Program-made: the position numbers and the translations under genes
NCBI RefSeq assembly: GCF_950100655.1
Contig: NZ_CATNLY010000023.1
Span: 806,001 to 870,000 of the forward strand
Reading direction: 5' to 3'
DNA: 64,000 bases
DNA from: Pleomorphomonas sp. T1.2MG-36
Lineage (GTDB): Bacteria > Pseudomonadota > Alphaproteobacteria > Rhizobiales > Pleomorphomonadaceae
The notes under the pieces: generated by a model
Databases searched by the model: none
Told to the model about the DNA's origin: nothing
Seen by the model: the letters and a program-made list of their open reading frames with translations, nothing else
Part shown: one piece after another, positions 51,682-61,143 of the stretch
How positions within the stretch are numbered: position 1 is the first letter of the stretch
Layout: each line of letters begins with the position of its first letter

Positions 51682-52704
51682 CTGAGCGTCACCAGTGGCA
51701 AGCGCGGGCGGGTCACGATCCACACCGTGGCGGCGCTGGCGGGCGTATCGATCTCGACGGCCTCTAAGGCGCTCAACGACAGCGGCCGGATGAGCGCCGA
51801 GACGCGGGAGCGGGTGAAGAAGGTGGCGCAGGAGGTCGGCTTCCGGCCAAATGCGTTGGCGCGTGGCCTGATCACCAAGCGCAGCTTCACCATCGGCCTT
51901 CTGACCAACGACACCTATGGCCGTTTCACCCTGCCGGTGATGGCCGGCGTATCGGAGGAACTGGTTGGGCACGGCGTATCGGTCTTTCTGTGCGCCATCG
52001 AGGACGACCCGGAGCGGGCGCGCGTCCACGTCGATGCCATGCTCGACAAGAGCGTCGACGGCATCATCGCCTCCGGCAAGCGCCTCGACCGGCAACTGCC
52101 GGTGGATCTGACCGGCCTCGCCGTGCCGGTGGTCTACGCCTTCACCAAGGGGCCGGCGGACGGAGTGACGCTCCGCTCCGATGACGAACAGGGCGCCCGG
52201 TTGGCCGCCAGGTGTCTGATCGACGCCGGCTGTCGGCGGATCGTCCACGTCACCGGCCCAAAGACCTTCCAGTCGGTGCGCGAACGTGCCGACGCCTATC
52301 GTACCGCGATCGACGGACCGCCCGAGGTCCTTCATGGCGTCTGGGCGGAAGCTTGGGGACACGAAGCCGTGGAGCAGCTCTGGGAGCGCGGCGGGGAGAG
52401 GCCGGACGGCATCTTCTGCGGCAACGACCAGATCGCCCGGGGTGTGGTCGACGCCCTGCGCGAGCGCGGCATCCGGGTGCCGGATGACGTGGCCGTGGTC
52501 GGCTTCGATAATTGGGACATCGTGGCGGCGCAGACGCGACCGCCCCTGACGACCGTGGACATGAACCTCAGGACGCTCGGCCGGGAAGCCGGCCGGCTGG
52601 TGCTGGCGATGTCCGAGGGCCGCGAAGTGCAGTCCGGCATTCGCAAGCTGCCGTGCTCGCTGGTGGTCCGCCAGTCTTGCCGAGGCGCGGAAGCCCCGGC
52701 CTGA
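51682..52704 (+). CDS. LacI-family transcriptional regulator (apparent CTG start)
   Basis: 340-aa repressor if read from CTG at 51682: (M)SVTSGKRGRVTIHTVAALAG then VSISTASKALNDSGRMSAET, a complete LacI HTH, followed by the hinge and sugar-sensing domain. CTG is the only near-cognate start giving the whole first helix: the frame is closed by TAA at 51637-51639 and has no ATG, GTG or TTG before GTG 51727, which would begin inside the HTH. GAGGGAGG lies 5-6 bases before the CTG, ideal spacing. It heads an operon with a CUT1 transporter and GH127 enzyme and probably senses an arabinoside. Confidence 0.85.
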   Translation: MSVTSGKRGRVTIHTVAALAGVSISTASKALNDSGRMSAETRERVKKVAQEVGFRPNALARGLITKRSFTIGLLTNDTYGRFTLPVMAGVSEELVGHGVSVFLCAIEDDPERARVHVDAMLDKSVDGIIASGKRLDRQLPVDLTGLAVPVVYAFTKGPADGVTLRSDDEQGARLAARCLIDAGCRRIVHVTGPKTFQSVRERADAYRTAIDGPPEVLHGVWAEAWGHEAVEQLWERGGERPDGIFCGNDQIARGVVDALRERGIRVPDDVAVVGFDNWDIVAAQTRPPLTTVDMNLRTLGREAGRLVLAMSEGREVQSGIRKLPCSLVVRQSCRGAEAPA

Positions 52705-52752
52705 AGCGGTGATTTTCGCGGGGGAGAGGAACCCGCTTAGGAGGAGAGAGCA

Positions 52753-53994
52753 ATGAGAATCAACAAGCTGCTGGCCGCGGCCAGCCTCGTCACGTTCTGT
52801 TTCGCCGCCGGCGCGGCGCAGGCCGAAACGCTGCAGATGTGGGTGCGCAGCGGCATCGGCGCCTCGTTCACCAAGCTGGTCGAGGCCTTCAACGCCAACC
52901 ACGAAGACAAGATCCAGATGACGGAGGTCCCCTTCTCCGAGCTGGTGCAGAAGTATGCCACCGCCATCGCCGGTGGCCAGGCGCCCGACGCCCTGTCGCT
53001 CGACCTGATCTACAACCCCGCTTTCGCGGCGGCCGGACAGCTCGAAGACCTGACCGACTGGGCCAAGGCCCTTCCCTACTTCTCGGCGCTGTCGCCGAGC
53101 CACGTCAAGCTCGGCACCTATGAGGACAAGATCTACGGCCTGCCGCTGTCGGTCGAGACCTCGGTGTTCGCCTGGAACAAGGACCTCTACAAGAAGGCCG
53201 GCCTCGACCCGGACAAGGCGCCGACCACCTGGGAAGAGATTTCCGAGAATGCCAAGAAGATCCGGGCCCTCGGCGACGACACCTACGGCTTCTACTTCTC
53301 CGGCGGCGGCTGCGGCGGCTGCATGATCTTCACCTTCACCCCGCTCACCTGGGGCGCCGGTGCCGACATCCTGTCGGAAGACGGCAAGAAGGCGACGCTT
53401 GATACGCCGGAGATGCGCAAGGCGGTGGGCTACTATCGCGACATGGTCAAGGCGGGTGTCGTTCCGCCGGGCGCCGCTTCGGATACGGGCACCAACTTCC
53501 TGTCGATCACCAACGGCAAGATCGGCCAACAGAACCTTGGCGCCTTCGCCATCGGAACGCTGGTCACGGAGCATCCGGACATCCACTTCGGCGTGACGCT
53601 GATCCCGAGCGTCGACGGCAAGACGTCGTCGTTCGCCGGCGGTGACAACTTCGTCATCACCAAGGGCTCGCCGCGCGCCGGCATCGCCAAGACCTTCCTC
53701 GAGTATGCCTATTCTCTCGAAGGGCAGAAGGTGATGGCCAAGTACGGCAGCCTGCCGACCCGTTCGGACATCGCCGCCGAGGTGCTGAAGGATCTCGATC
53801 CGCGCATGCAGGTCGGCGTCGATGCCATCGCCGTCGCCAAGACCCCCTACACGCTGCAGTTCAACGACCTGATCAACAGCGCCAACGGTCCGTGGGCCTC
53901 CTTCACCAACGCCGCCATCTTCGGTGACGACGTCGACGGTGCCTTCGCCACCGCTCAGGAAGAGATGCAGAGCATCATCGACAACGCCCAGTAG
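52753..53994 (+). CDS. Extracellular sugar-binding protein, ABC transporter (CUT1; probable beta-arabinoside)
   Basis: 413-aa periplasmic protein. Sec signal peptide of 24 residues (ending AQA), mature start ETLQMWVRSGIGASFTKLVE; CUT1 features IAGGQAPDALSLDL and YGLPLSVETSVFAWNKDLYKKAG. A GGAGGAG site precedes the ATG. An unusual glycine/cysteine patch GGGCGGCM lies near residue 189. It is co-transcribed with the LacI regulator (48 bp gap), two permeases, GH127 and an ATPase. The ligand is likely a beta-L-arabinofuranosyl oligosaccharide by context. Confidence 0.9.
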   Translation: MRINKLLAAASLVTFCFAAGAAQAETLQMWVRSGIGASFTKLVEAFNANHEDKIQMTEVPFSELVQKYATAIAGGQAPDALSLDLIYNPAFAAAGQLEDLTDWAKALPYFSALSPSHVKLGTYEDKIYGLPLSVETSVFAWNKDLYKKAGLDPDKAPTTWEEISENAKKIRALGDDTYGFYFSGGGCGGCMIFTFTPLTWGAGADILSEDGKKATLDTPEMRKAVGYYRDMVKAGVVPPGAASDTGTNFLSITNGKIGQQNLGAFAIGTLVTEHPDIHFGVTLIPSVDGKTSSFAGGDNFVITKGSPRAGIAKTFLEYAYSLEGQKVMAKYGSLPTRSDIAAEVLKDLDPRMQVGVDAIAVAKTPYTLQFNDLINSANGPWASFTNAAIFGDDVDGAFATAQEEMQSIIDNAQ

Positions 53995-54009
53995 GGGCCT
54001 CTTGCGACC

Positions 54010-54035
54010 GACCGGCCGGACACCTCCGGCCGGTC
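54010..54035 (+). other. Intercistronic stem-loop after binding-protein gene
   Basis: Perfect 10-bp inverted repeat GACCGGCCGG / CCGGCCGGTC with a 6-base loop, 15 bases after the binding-protein stop and about 120 bp before the permease start. No U-tract. Confidence 0.6.
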
Positions 54036-54157
54036 CCTCCCTCGGAGCGACGCCGGTCCGCTCGCGACCCGTCCGTGCCCGACCTCCCTGGTTTTGCCCA
54101 TCCGCCACGTCGCGACCTCCGCGACCTCACAGGCGAATGACAAGAAGAGCGGCAGCG

Positions 54158-55078
54158 ATGACCCTCGCCGAAAGCCTATCCCCGCCCTCCAACCGGCGTC
54201 GACCCAAGCGACGGTCGCAATGGAAGGGGCTTCTCTACATCGCGCCGGCCATGGCGCTGGTGATCGTCTTCTTCATCCTGCCGGTGCTGTTCACCTTCTG
54301 GATGAGCCTGCACAAATGGCCGTTGCTCGGCGAGCCCAAGTTCATCGGACTCGGCAACTACATCCGGATGGTCTCCGACAGCCGGTTCTATTCGGCGCTG
54401 GGCTTTACCGCCTACTATACGGTGATCATCACCATCGCCATCTTTGCGCTGGCCTTCCCGCTCGCCATCTTCGTCGAGCGTCAGCGGCGAATGGTCGGCG
54501 TCTACCGGACGGCGATCTTCATGCCGGTGGTGGTGGGCCTCGCCTCGGCGTCGCTGCTCTGGGTGTGGTTCGCCAACGTCGACAGCGGCTTTCTCAATCC
54601 GCTGCTCGCCTGGCTCGGAATCGTCGACCTCAAGACCAACTTCTTCGCCAGCTTCGACAGCGCCTTCTTCATCATCTGCCTGATGGTGGTCTGGAAGGTC
54701 GCCGGCTTCACGATGATCATCCTGCTCACCGGCCTGCAGGCCATCCCGACGGAACTCGGAGAAGCGGCGCGCATCGACGGCGCCAACCGCTGGAAGCGCT
54801 TCTTCTACGTGACGCTGCCCCTGATGCGGAAGACCATGGCGTTGTCGCTGATCCTGTCGGTGACCGGCTCGATCCTCGCCTTCGACCAGTTCTACATCAT
54901 GACGGCCGGCGGACCGCAGAACAAGATGATCTCGGTGGTCTACTACATCTTCAACCAGTCCTTCGTCTCCTTCAACCTCGGCTACGGCGCGGCCATGTCG
55001 CTGGCGCTCCTGGTCATCCTGGTGCTGATCAGCATCTTCCAGCTCTGGCTGCTGCGCGTCGGGGAGGACCGGGCATGA
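54158..55078 (+). CDS. Sugar ABC transporter permease, MalF-type
   Basis: 306-aa CUT1 permease with six segments, the first at about residues 26-48 (LLYIAPAMALVIVFFILPVLF). The EAA loop is LGEAARIDGANRWKRFFYVTLPLM. I chose the ATG at 54158; an in-frame ATG seven codons earlier (54137) is possible. Sequence upstream of that overlaps the binding-protein gene. It overlaps the next permease by 4 bases (ATGA). Confidence 0.88.
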   Translation: MTLAESLSPPSNRRRPKRRSQWKGLLYIAPAMALVIVFFILPVLFTFWMSLHKWPLLGEPKFIGLGNYIRMVSDSRFYSALGFTAYYTVIITIAIFALAFPLAIFVERQRRMVGVYRTAIFMPVVVGLASASLLWVWFANVDSGFLNPLLAWLGIVDLKTNFFASFDSAFFIICLMVVWKVAGFTMIILLTGLQAIPTELGEAARIDGANRWKRFFYVTLPLMRKTMALSLILSVTGSILAFDQFYIMTAGGPQNKMISVVYYIFNQSFVSFNLGYGAAMSLALLVILVLISIFQLWLLRVGEDRA

Positions 55079-55938
55079 CCACCAAGAAAGAAGCTCGCGC
55101 CCGTCGGGCACTCATCGGGGCCAGCGGCTACCACGGCACCGGCATCCTGCTTGCCGTGTTCTTCCTGGCGCCGTTCGCCATCACCATTCTGTCGTCCTTC
55201 CGTCACGGCACGGAAGCGCGGCTGCCGCCGATACCGCCATGGCCGACCAACGGCTTCAGCCTCGACGCCTACCGCAGTCTCGACAGCTTCGGCGCCGGCG
55301 TCTGGCAGCACACGCTCAACTCGGCGGCGGTGGCGATCGGCACCGCCCTGTTGACGGTGATCGTCAGCCTGCTCGCCGGCTACGGTTTCTCGCGCTATCG
55401 TTTCATGTTCAAGAACGCGCTGTTCGTGCTGATCATCGCCACGCTGATGATCCCGTTCCAGTCGATCCTGACGCCGCTGTTCATCATCCTCGCCAAGCTG
55501 GGCCTCAACAACTCGCTGATCGGGCTGACGCTGGTCTACGTGACGCTGCAGCTGCCGTTCTCGGTGTTCATGATGCGCAACGCCTTCGACGCGGTGCCGA
55601 AGGAAATAGAGGAGGCCGCTCGCATCGACGGCGCCCGCGATCTGAAGCTGCTCGTCCGCGTTCTGCTGCCGCTGGTGCTGCCGGGCATCGTCACCGTCGC
55701 CATCTTCGCCTTCCTCAACTCCTGGAACGAGTTCCTGGCCGCCCTGGTGCTGCTGTCCGACAACTCGAAGTTCACGCTGCCGATCCTGATCTCGGCCGTG
55801 CGCGCGGGCCGGCTCGGCGCCATCGATTGGGGCGCCGTGCAGGCGGGCGTGACGGTGATGAGCGTGCCCTGCCTGTTCGTCTTCCTGCTCCTGCAACGCT
55901 ACTACATGCGCGGCCTGATGGCCGGCGCCGTGAAGTGA
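55075..55938 (+). CDS. Sugar ABC transporter permease, MalG-type
   Basis: 287-aa CUT1 permease. The first helix lies at about residues 22-42; the MalG-type features LAGYGFSRYRFMFKNALFVLIIATLMIP and the EAA loop IEEAARIDGARDLKLLVRVLLPLV are clear, and the C-terminus YYMRGLMAGAVK is typical. It starts with a 4-base overlap with the MalF-type gene and ends 26 bp before the GH127 gene. Confidence 0.9.
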   Translation: MTTKKEARARRALIGASGYHGTGILLAVFFLAPFAITILSSFRHGTEARLPPIPPWPTNGFSLDAYRSLDSFGAGVWQHTLNSAAVAIGTALLTVIVSLLAGYGFSRYRFMFKNALFVLIIATLMIPFQSILTPLFIILAKLGLNNSLIGLTLVYVTLQLPFSVFMMRNAFDAVPKEIEEAARIDGARDLKLLVRVLLPLVLPGIVTVAIFAFLNSWNEFLAALVLLSDNSKFTLPILISAVRAGRLGAIDWGAVQAGVTVMSVPCLFVFLLLQRYYMRGLMAGAVK

Positions 55939-55964
55939 CATCTTCCCGCACTGGAATACCGATC

Positions 55965-57932
55965 ATGACCAAGACCAAGAGAGACCGTCAGTTCCGCCCC
56001 GTCCCCGTTCCGTCCGTCGTGCTCGGCGGTCTGTTCGGCACCCGTCAGGATGCCGTCTGCGAGACGACGGCCGAAACCCTGCTGGACCGCTGCGTCCAGG
56101 CGGGCATGTTGAAGGCGATCGACGTCGACCAGCCGAGCCCCGGCGTCGTCATTCCCTACCACTCGATGAGCCCGACTGTGCCGGCCACCGAGCATAAGGC
56201 CATGGTCTCGACCCAGATGTTCTGGGACAGCGACCTGGGAAAATCGATCGAGACGGTGGCCTATTCGCTCTACCGCAAGCCCAACCCCAAGCTCGAGGCG
56301 CGCGTCGACGCCATCATCGATCTCTATGGCAAGCTGCAGCGCGAGGACGGCTATCTCAATTCCTGGTACCTGCGCGTGGTGCCAGGCCGCGAGTGGACCA
56401 ACCTTCGCGACACGCATGAGCTTTATTGCGCCGGGCACCTGATCGAAGGCGCGGTCGCCTACTATCAGGCCACCGGCAAGCGCAAGCTGATGGACATCAT
56501 GTGCCGTTATGTCGACCACATCATCGACAAGTTCGGCCACGGTCCGAACCAGATCGCCGGCTATTGCGGACATGAGGAAATCGAGCTGGCATTGGTCAAG
56601 CTCGCCCGCGCCACCGGCCAGCAGAGATACATGGACCTGTCCAAGTATTTCATCGACGAGCGCGGCACCGAACCCCACTATTTCGACATCGAGGCCCAGC
56701 GCGACGGCCGCGATCCGAAGAACTTCGTCTTCGGATCCTACCACTACAACCAGTCGCACCAGCCGGTCCGCGACCAGAAGAAGGTCGTCGGACATGCGGT
56801 GCGCGCCATGTATCTCTATTCGGGAATGGCGGACATCGCCACCGAGTACAGCGACGACACGCTGACCAAGGCCCTCGAAACGCTTTGGGACGACCTCGTC
56901 ACCAAGCAGATGTACGTCACCGGCGGCATCGGACCCTCGGCGGCCAACGAGGGCTTCACCGACTACTACGATCTGCCCAACGAGAGCGCCTATGCGGAGA
57001 CCTGCGCATCGGTCGGCCTGGTGTTCTGGGCGAACCGCATGCTCGGCCGCGGTCCCAACCGGCGCTTCGCCGACATCATGGAAGTCGCGCTCTACAATGG
57101 GTCGCTGTCCGGACTGTCGCTCGACGGCAAGACCTTCTTCTATGAGAACCCGCTCGAAAGCGCCGGCAAGCATCACCGCTGGATCTGGCATCGCTGCCCG
57201 TGCTGCCCGCCCAACATCGGCCGTCTCGTCGCCTCCATTGGCTCCTACATGTACGCCGTCGCCGACGACGAGATCGCCGTGCATCTCTATGGCGAGAGCT
57301 CGGTGAAGGCCGAGGTGGCCGGCACGAAGATCGAGCTCAGCCAGGCCACGCGCTATCCGTGGCACGGGACCGTGCGGCTGACGCTGAAGGTGGAGAAGCC
57401 GACGCGCTTTGCCATCTCCCTGCGCATTCCCGGTTGGGCGAAAGGCGCCAAGCTTTCGATCGATGGAGGGGCTGTGGACCTCGCCTCGATCATGGTGGAC
57501 GGGTACGCTCGCATCGAACACGAATGGACCGGCAGCGAAGTCATCGATCTCCACCTGCCGCTGATCCCGCGCGCGCTCTGGGCCGATCCGCGCGTGCGCC
57601 AGGATACCGGCCGCCTCGCGCTGATGCGCGGACCGCTCGTCTATTGCGCCGAAGGCGTGGACAACGGCGAAGGCCTCAATGCTTTCACCGTCACGGGCGA
57701 CCCGGCCAAGGCGGGCGAGAGCGAGCTGGCCGAGCTCGGCGGCGCGGTCGCGCTCGACGTCGAGGCGACGCGTGACGTCAGCACCGGGTTCGAGGGCTCG
57801 CTCTACCGCGAAACCCCGCCGGCGACGCAGCCCGCCAAGATTCGCTTCGTGCCCTACCACCTCTGGGACAACCGTGCTCCCGGCGAGATGCTCGTCTGGA
57901 TGCGGGGCGGCCCGAAGAAGACCGGAGCGTGA
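55965..57932 (+). CDS. GH127 beta-L-arabinofuranosidase (DUF1680)
   Basis: 655-aa cytoplasmic glycosidase, the same size as the founding enzyme HypBA1 (about 658 aa). No signal peptide. The zinc-thiolate site of the family is intact: Glu345 and Cys347 in [10 protein letters not shown], Cys413 and Cys414 in [10 protein letters not shown]; Cys413 corresponds to the cysteine nucleophile. The (alpha/alpha)6 barrel is followed by beta domains. It releases beta-L-arabinofuranose, e.g. from the Ara-beta1,2-Ara units on hydroxyproline-rich plant glycoproteins. Its place between permease and ATPase genes implies intracellular cleavage of imported oligosaccharides. Confidence 0.9.
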   Translation: MTKTKRDRQFRPVPVPSVVLGGLFGTRQDAVCETTAETLLDRCVQAGMLKAIDVDQPSPGVVIPYHSMSPTVPATEHKAMVSTQMFWDSDLGKSIETVAYSLYRKPNPKLEARVDAIIDLYGKLQREDGYLNSWYLRVVPGREWTNLRDTHELYCAGHLIEGAVAYYQATGKRKLMDIMCRYVDHIIDKFGHGPNQIAGYCGHEEIELALVKLARATGQQRYMDLSKYFIDERGTEPHYFDIEAQRDGRDPKNFVFGSYHYNQSHQPVRDQKKVVGHAVRAMYLYSGMADIATEYSDDTLTKALETLWDDLVTKQMYVTGGIGPSAANEGFTDYYDLPNESAYAETCASVGLVFWANRMLGRGPNRRFADIMEVALYNGSLSGLSLDGKTFFYENPLESAGKHHRWIWHRCPCCPPNIGRLVASIGSYMYAVADDEIAVHLYGESSVKAEVAGTKIELSQATRYPWHGTVRLTLKVEKPTRFAISLRIPGWAKGAKLSIDGGAVDLASIMVDGYARIEHEWTGSEVIDLHLPLIPRALWADPRVRQDTGRLALMRGPLVYCAEGVDNGEGLNAFTVTGDPAKAGESELAELGGAVALDVEATRDVSTGFEGSLYRETPPATQPAKIRFVPYHLWDNRAPGEMLVWMRGGPKKTGA

Positions 57933-57937
57933 CGACC

Positions 57938-59005
57938 ATGTCGGAGAACGGGGTTCAGCTGACCGAGGTGCGCAAGAGCTACGGCTCGATGGAGGTCATC
58001 CACGGCGTCAACCTTTCGATCCCCGATGGCGCCTTCGTGGTGTTCGTCGGTCCGTCGGGTTGCGGCAAGTCGACGCTCTTGCGCATGATCGCCGGCCTTG
58101 AAGAGGTGACCGACGGCGAGATTGCCATCAAGGGTCGCGACGTCACCGACGTCGATCCGTCGCAGCGCGGCATTGCCATGGTGTTCCAGAGCTACGCGCT
58201 CTATCCGCACATGACGGTCCGCGACAATCTGGCCTTCGGGCTGAAGATGCAGCGCACCGACAAGGCGGTGATCGACGAGCGGGTGGCGGCGGCGGCCGCC
58301 ATCCTGAAGATCGAGCAACTTCTCGACCGCCGCCCTGGCCAGCTTTCCGGCGGGCAGCGGCAGCGTGTCGCCATCGGTCGGGCGATCGTGCGCCAGCCGG
58401 AGGTGTTCCTGTTCGACGAGCCGCTGAGCAACCTCGATGCCGAGCTGCGCGTCTCCATGCGCGTCGAGATCGCCCGGCTGCATCGCGAACTCGGCAACAC
58501 GATGGTCTACGTGACGCACGACCAGACCGAGGCGATGACACTCGCCGACGTGATCGTCGTGCTGCGCGATGGCCGGGTGGAACAGTCGGGATCGCCCCGC
58601 ACGGTCTACGAGGATCCCGACAACGCCTTCGTGGCCGGCTTCATCGGCTCGCCGCGCATGAACCTTCTCGACGCCGTCTGGCGGGGCAATGGCAAGGTGG
58701 AGCTTGCCGGGCGGAGCGAGGATGCGGCAATCGTCGGTGCCGGTTTGACACCGGGCGACAAGGTGACCTTCGGCCTGCGGCCGGAACACCTGATCGTCGG
58801 TGCCGCCGGCGGCATCGAGGCACGCGTCGACGTGCTCGAATATCTCGGCGGCACGCGCTACCTCTATTGCCAGCTCACCGACGGCCAACCGCTGATCGTC
58901 GAGTATCGGGACGGACCGGACGTCCGCTCCGGCGACACCATCACGCTCGGCTGTCCACCGGACCGGCGCTACATATTCAACGAAGGCGGCTCACGAATCC
59001 GCTGA
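57938..59005 (+). CDS. Sugar ABC transporter ATP-binding protein, UgpC/MsmK-type
   Basis: 355-aa ATPase of the CUT1 system. Walker [10 protein letters not shown] at 38-46, Q-loop [12 protein letters not shown], signature LSGGQRQRV at 136-144, Walker [15 protein letters not shown], and a C-terminal TOBE domain (from about 235, with [11 protein letters not shown]). I chose ATG 57938 (GGAG 9 bases upstream); a GTG three codons earlier overlaps the GH127 stop. The only CUT1-type ATPase in the window; it could also serve the transporter at 1-2505 if that has none. Confidence 0.9.
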   Translation: MSENGVQLTEVRKSYGSMEVIHGVNLSIPDGAFVVFVGPSGCGKSTLLRMIAGLEEVTDGEIAIKGRDVTDVDPSQRGIAMVFQSYALYPHMTVRDNLAFGLKMQRTDKAVIDERVAAAAAILKIEQLLDRRPGQLSGGQRQRVAIGRAIVRQPEVFLFDEPLSNLDAELRVSMRVEIARLHRELGNTMVYVTHDQTEAMTLADVIVVLRDGRVEQSGSPRTVYEDPDNAFVAGFIGSPRMNLLDAVWRGNGKVELAGRSEDAAIVGAGLTPGDKVTFGLRPEHLIVGAAGGIEARVDVLEYLGGTRYLYCQLTDGQPLIVEYRDGPDVRSGDTITLGCPPDRRYIFNEGGSRIR

Positions 59006-59034
59006 CCTCTCCTCCAAACTCCAAGAGGCAACTC

Positions 59035-59062
59035 GGCCCGCGCTCCCCCTCGCGGGCCTTTT
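59035..59062 (+). terminator. Rho-independent terminator of the LacI-CUT1-GH127 operon
   Basis: 8-bp perfect stem GGCCCGCG / CGCGGGCC with an 8-base loop followed by TTTT, 30 bp after the ATPase stop. The remainder of the gap to 59204 is AT-richer and should hold the tamA promoter. Confidence 0.85.
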
Positions 59063-59204
59063 CTCGTCGTTTCGACCAGCAGGACGAATTGCGATGATTG
59101 GCATCTTTCCTGTTCGGTAACCTCAATTTATTCTAATCCCCTCGAACGAGGTGCCGGCACCAAGCCGGTCGTCGTGCGTCGTGTGAGTTGGAAGGGGCGT
59201 TTTC

Positions 59205-61133
59205 ATGCGGGCCAAAGGGAAGAGATTACCCCCGACCATCGCCCGCCTCGTCGCCGTGGCGGCGTCTCTGCTCTCCGCCCCCCTGCTGTCGGGCGAAGCC
59301 ACCGCCTTCGAGCTTTTCGGCCATCGCTTCTTCGAGGCGGAGCCCGACCCCGACATTTCGCCCGACGCCCAGCGCTACACCGTGGCGATCGATACGGTCG
59401 GCGCCGACGACGACCTGCACGCGGCGGTGCTCGCCGCCTCGGCTCTCTGGTCCGGCCGCGACCAGACGCCGCCACCCTCGACGGCCGCCTTCCTCAGCCG
59501 TGTCAACGCCGAGTATGCCCGCGTCACCGCCGCCCTCTACAGGGCCGGGCACTATGGCGGCACCGTCGACATCACGATCGACGGTCGCGATCCCGATTCG
59601 GTCGCGCCTGATTCGACCTTGCCGCAACCGGTGAAGGTCGCGATGCGCGTGACACCGGGGCCGCTCTTCCGCTTCGGCAAGGTGGAGATCACCGGCGCAC
59701 CGCCGCTTGGGCAGGAAGACGCCGACTTCGTAAAGTCGACGCCGGCCGAGATCGGGCTTGCCGCCAGCGAGCCGGCACGGGCCGGCGCCGTGACCGGGTC
59801 GGAGAAGCTGTTGATCGACGCTTGGCGACGGCGCGGCCATCCGCTGGCCAGCATCGTCAAGCGCGACACAGTCGCCCAGCACGATACCTCCACGCTCGAC
59901 GTGGCGATCACCGTCGATCCTGGTCCGGCGGCGACCTTCGGGCCGCTCGCGGTCACCGGCACCAGCCGCATGAACCCCGAGTATACCGCATGGATGGCCG
60001 GCATCGAGCCCGGCACGCCATACGACCCCGCCGCCATCGAGCGCGGGCAGAAAAACCTCCGGCGACTTCAGGTGTTCTCCAGCCAGCGCATCGAGGAAGT
60101 GAAGACACTCGGCCCCAACGGCGAGCTGCCGCTGACCCTCAACGTCGCCGAACGGCCGCTCCGCGTGTTCGGCGGCGGCGTCAGCTACGCCACCGAGGAC
60201 GGTGCCGGTCTCGAAGCCTACTGGCAGCATCGCAATTTGTGGGGACATGCCGAATCTCTCAGGCTGTCCGGTGCGGTGAACGGCATTGCCGGCGTCGACC
60301 CCAAGGATTTCAACTACAATCTCTCGGCCACCTTCACCCGCCCGGGCGTCATCACCCCGTTCACCGATTTCAACGCCGCGCTGGGGGCGACGCGGGAAAC
60401 GCCCGACACCTACACCGAGACCGCGGTCACCGCGAAGGTGGGGTTGACCCACGCTATCACCGAGCAGCTTTCCGCCTCGTTGGGCCTCGGCGTCACCGCC
60501 TCGCGCGACGAGGACTCCCAGGGCACCGACAAGTTCCTGTTCACCGGTCTTCCGCTCGGCCTCACCTACGACAGTCGAGACGACAAGACGGATCCGCACG
60601 AGGGGTTCAACGCCAAGGCAAGCCTCGAACCGTTCTACGAGGCCAACTTCGGCAATGCCGGCGTCATCGTCGACGCATCCGTCGCGTCCTACTGGCCGGT
60701 CGATCGCGACGGTCGCTTCGTGATCGCCGGGCGCCTCGCCGCCGGCTCGATCCTCGGGGCGCCGATCGACGAGATGCCCAATGGCCGCCTCTACTACGCA
60801 GGCGGCGGGTCGTCGGTACGTGGCTATGCCTATCGCAGCCTTGGGCCGGAGAAGAACGGCGCCGTGACGGGCGGCCTGTCGCATCTCGAAGGATCGCTCG
60901 AAATGCGCGCCAAGGTGACCGACAGCTTCGGCGTGGTCGGGTTCGTCGATGCCGGCAACGCCTTCGCATCGAGCTACCCCGATTTCTCCGAGAGCCTGCG
61001 GCTCGCAGCCGGTGGTGGCCTTCGCTACTATACGGGGCTCGGACCGGTGAGGCTCGACGTGGCGGTGCCACTCGATCCCAAGCCGGGCGACTCCGCTTTC
61101 GGCCTCTACATCGGCCTCGGCCAGAGCTTCTGA
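59205..61133 (+). CDS. tamA: TamA, Omp85-family outer-membrane translocation protein
   Basis: 642-aa outer-membrane protein. Signal peptide of about 34 residues, then periplasmic POTRA domains (roughly 55-310, with GHYGGTVDITIDGRD and AWRRRGHPLASIVKRD) and a C-terminal 16-strand barrel typical of Omp85 proteins. VRGYAYRSLGPE is the lid-lock VRGY motif; FGLYIGLGQSF is a classic barrel end with terminal Phe. With TamB it inserts proteins into, or moves lipids to, the outer membrane. tamB follows after 10 bp. Confidence 0.93.
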   Translation: MRAKGKRLPPTIARLVAVAASLLSAPLLSGEATAFELFGHRFFEAEPDPDISPDAQRYTVAIDTVGADDDLHAAVLAASALWSGRDQTPPPSTAAFLSRVNAEYARVTAALYRAGHYGGTVDITIDGRDPDSVAPDSTLPQPVKVAMRVTPGPLFRFGKVEITGAPPLGQEDADFVKSTPAEIGLAASEPARAGAVTGSEKLLIDAWRRRGHPLASIVKRDTVAQHDTSTLDVAITVDPGPAATFGPLAVTGTSRMNPEYTAWMAGIEPGTPYDPAAIERGQKNLRRLQVFSSQRIEEVKTLGPNGELPLTLNVAERPLRVFGGGVSYATEDGAGLEAYWQHRNLWGHAESLRLSGAVNGIAGVDPKDFNYNLSATFTRPGVITPFTDFNAALGATRETPDTYTETAVTAKVGLTHAITEQLSASLGLGVTASRDEDSQGTDKFLFTGLPLGLTYDSRDDKTDPHEGFNAKASLEPFYEANFGNAGVIVDASVASYWPVDRDGRFVIAGRLAAGSILGAPIDEMPNGRLYYAGGGSSVRGYAYRSLGPEKNGAVTGGLSHLEGSLEMRAKVTDSFGVVGFVDAGNAFASSYPDFSESLRLAAGGGLRYYTGLGPVRLDVAVPLDPKPGDSAFGLYIGLGQSF

Positions 61134-61143
61134 GGAGGCCCAC

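Noticed and set aside
51595..54108. 837-codon minus-strand open frame over the LacI and sugar-binding genes
   Set aside because: Spans two clear plus-strand genes and their operators; the composition is that of a reverse-complement shadow.
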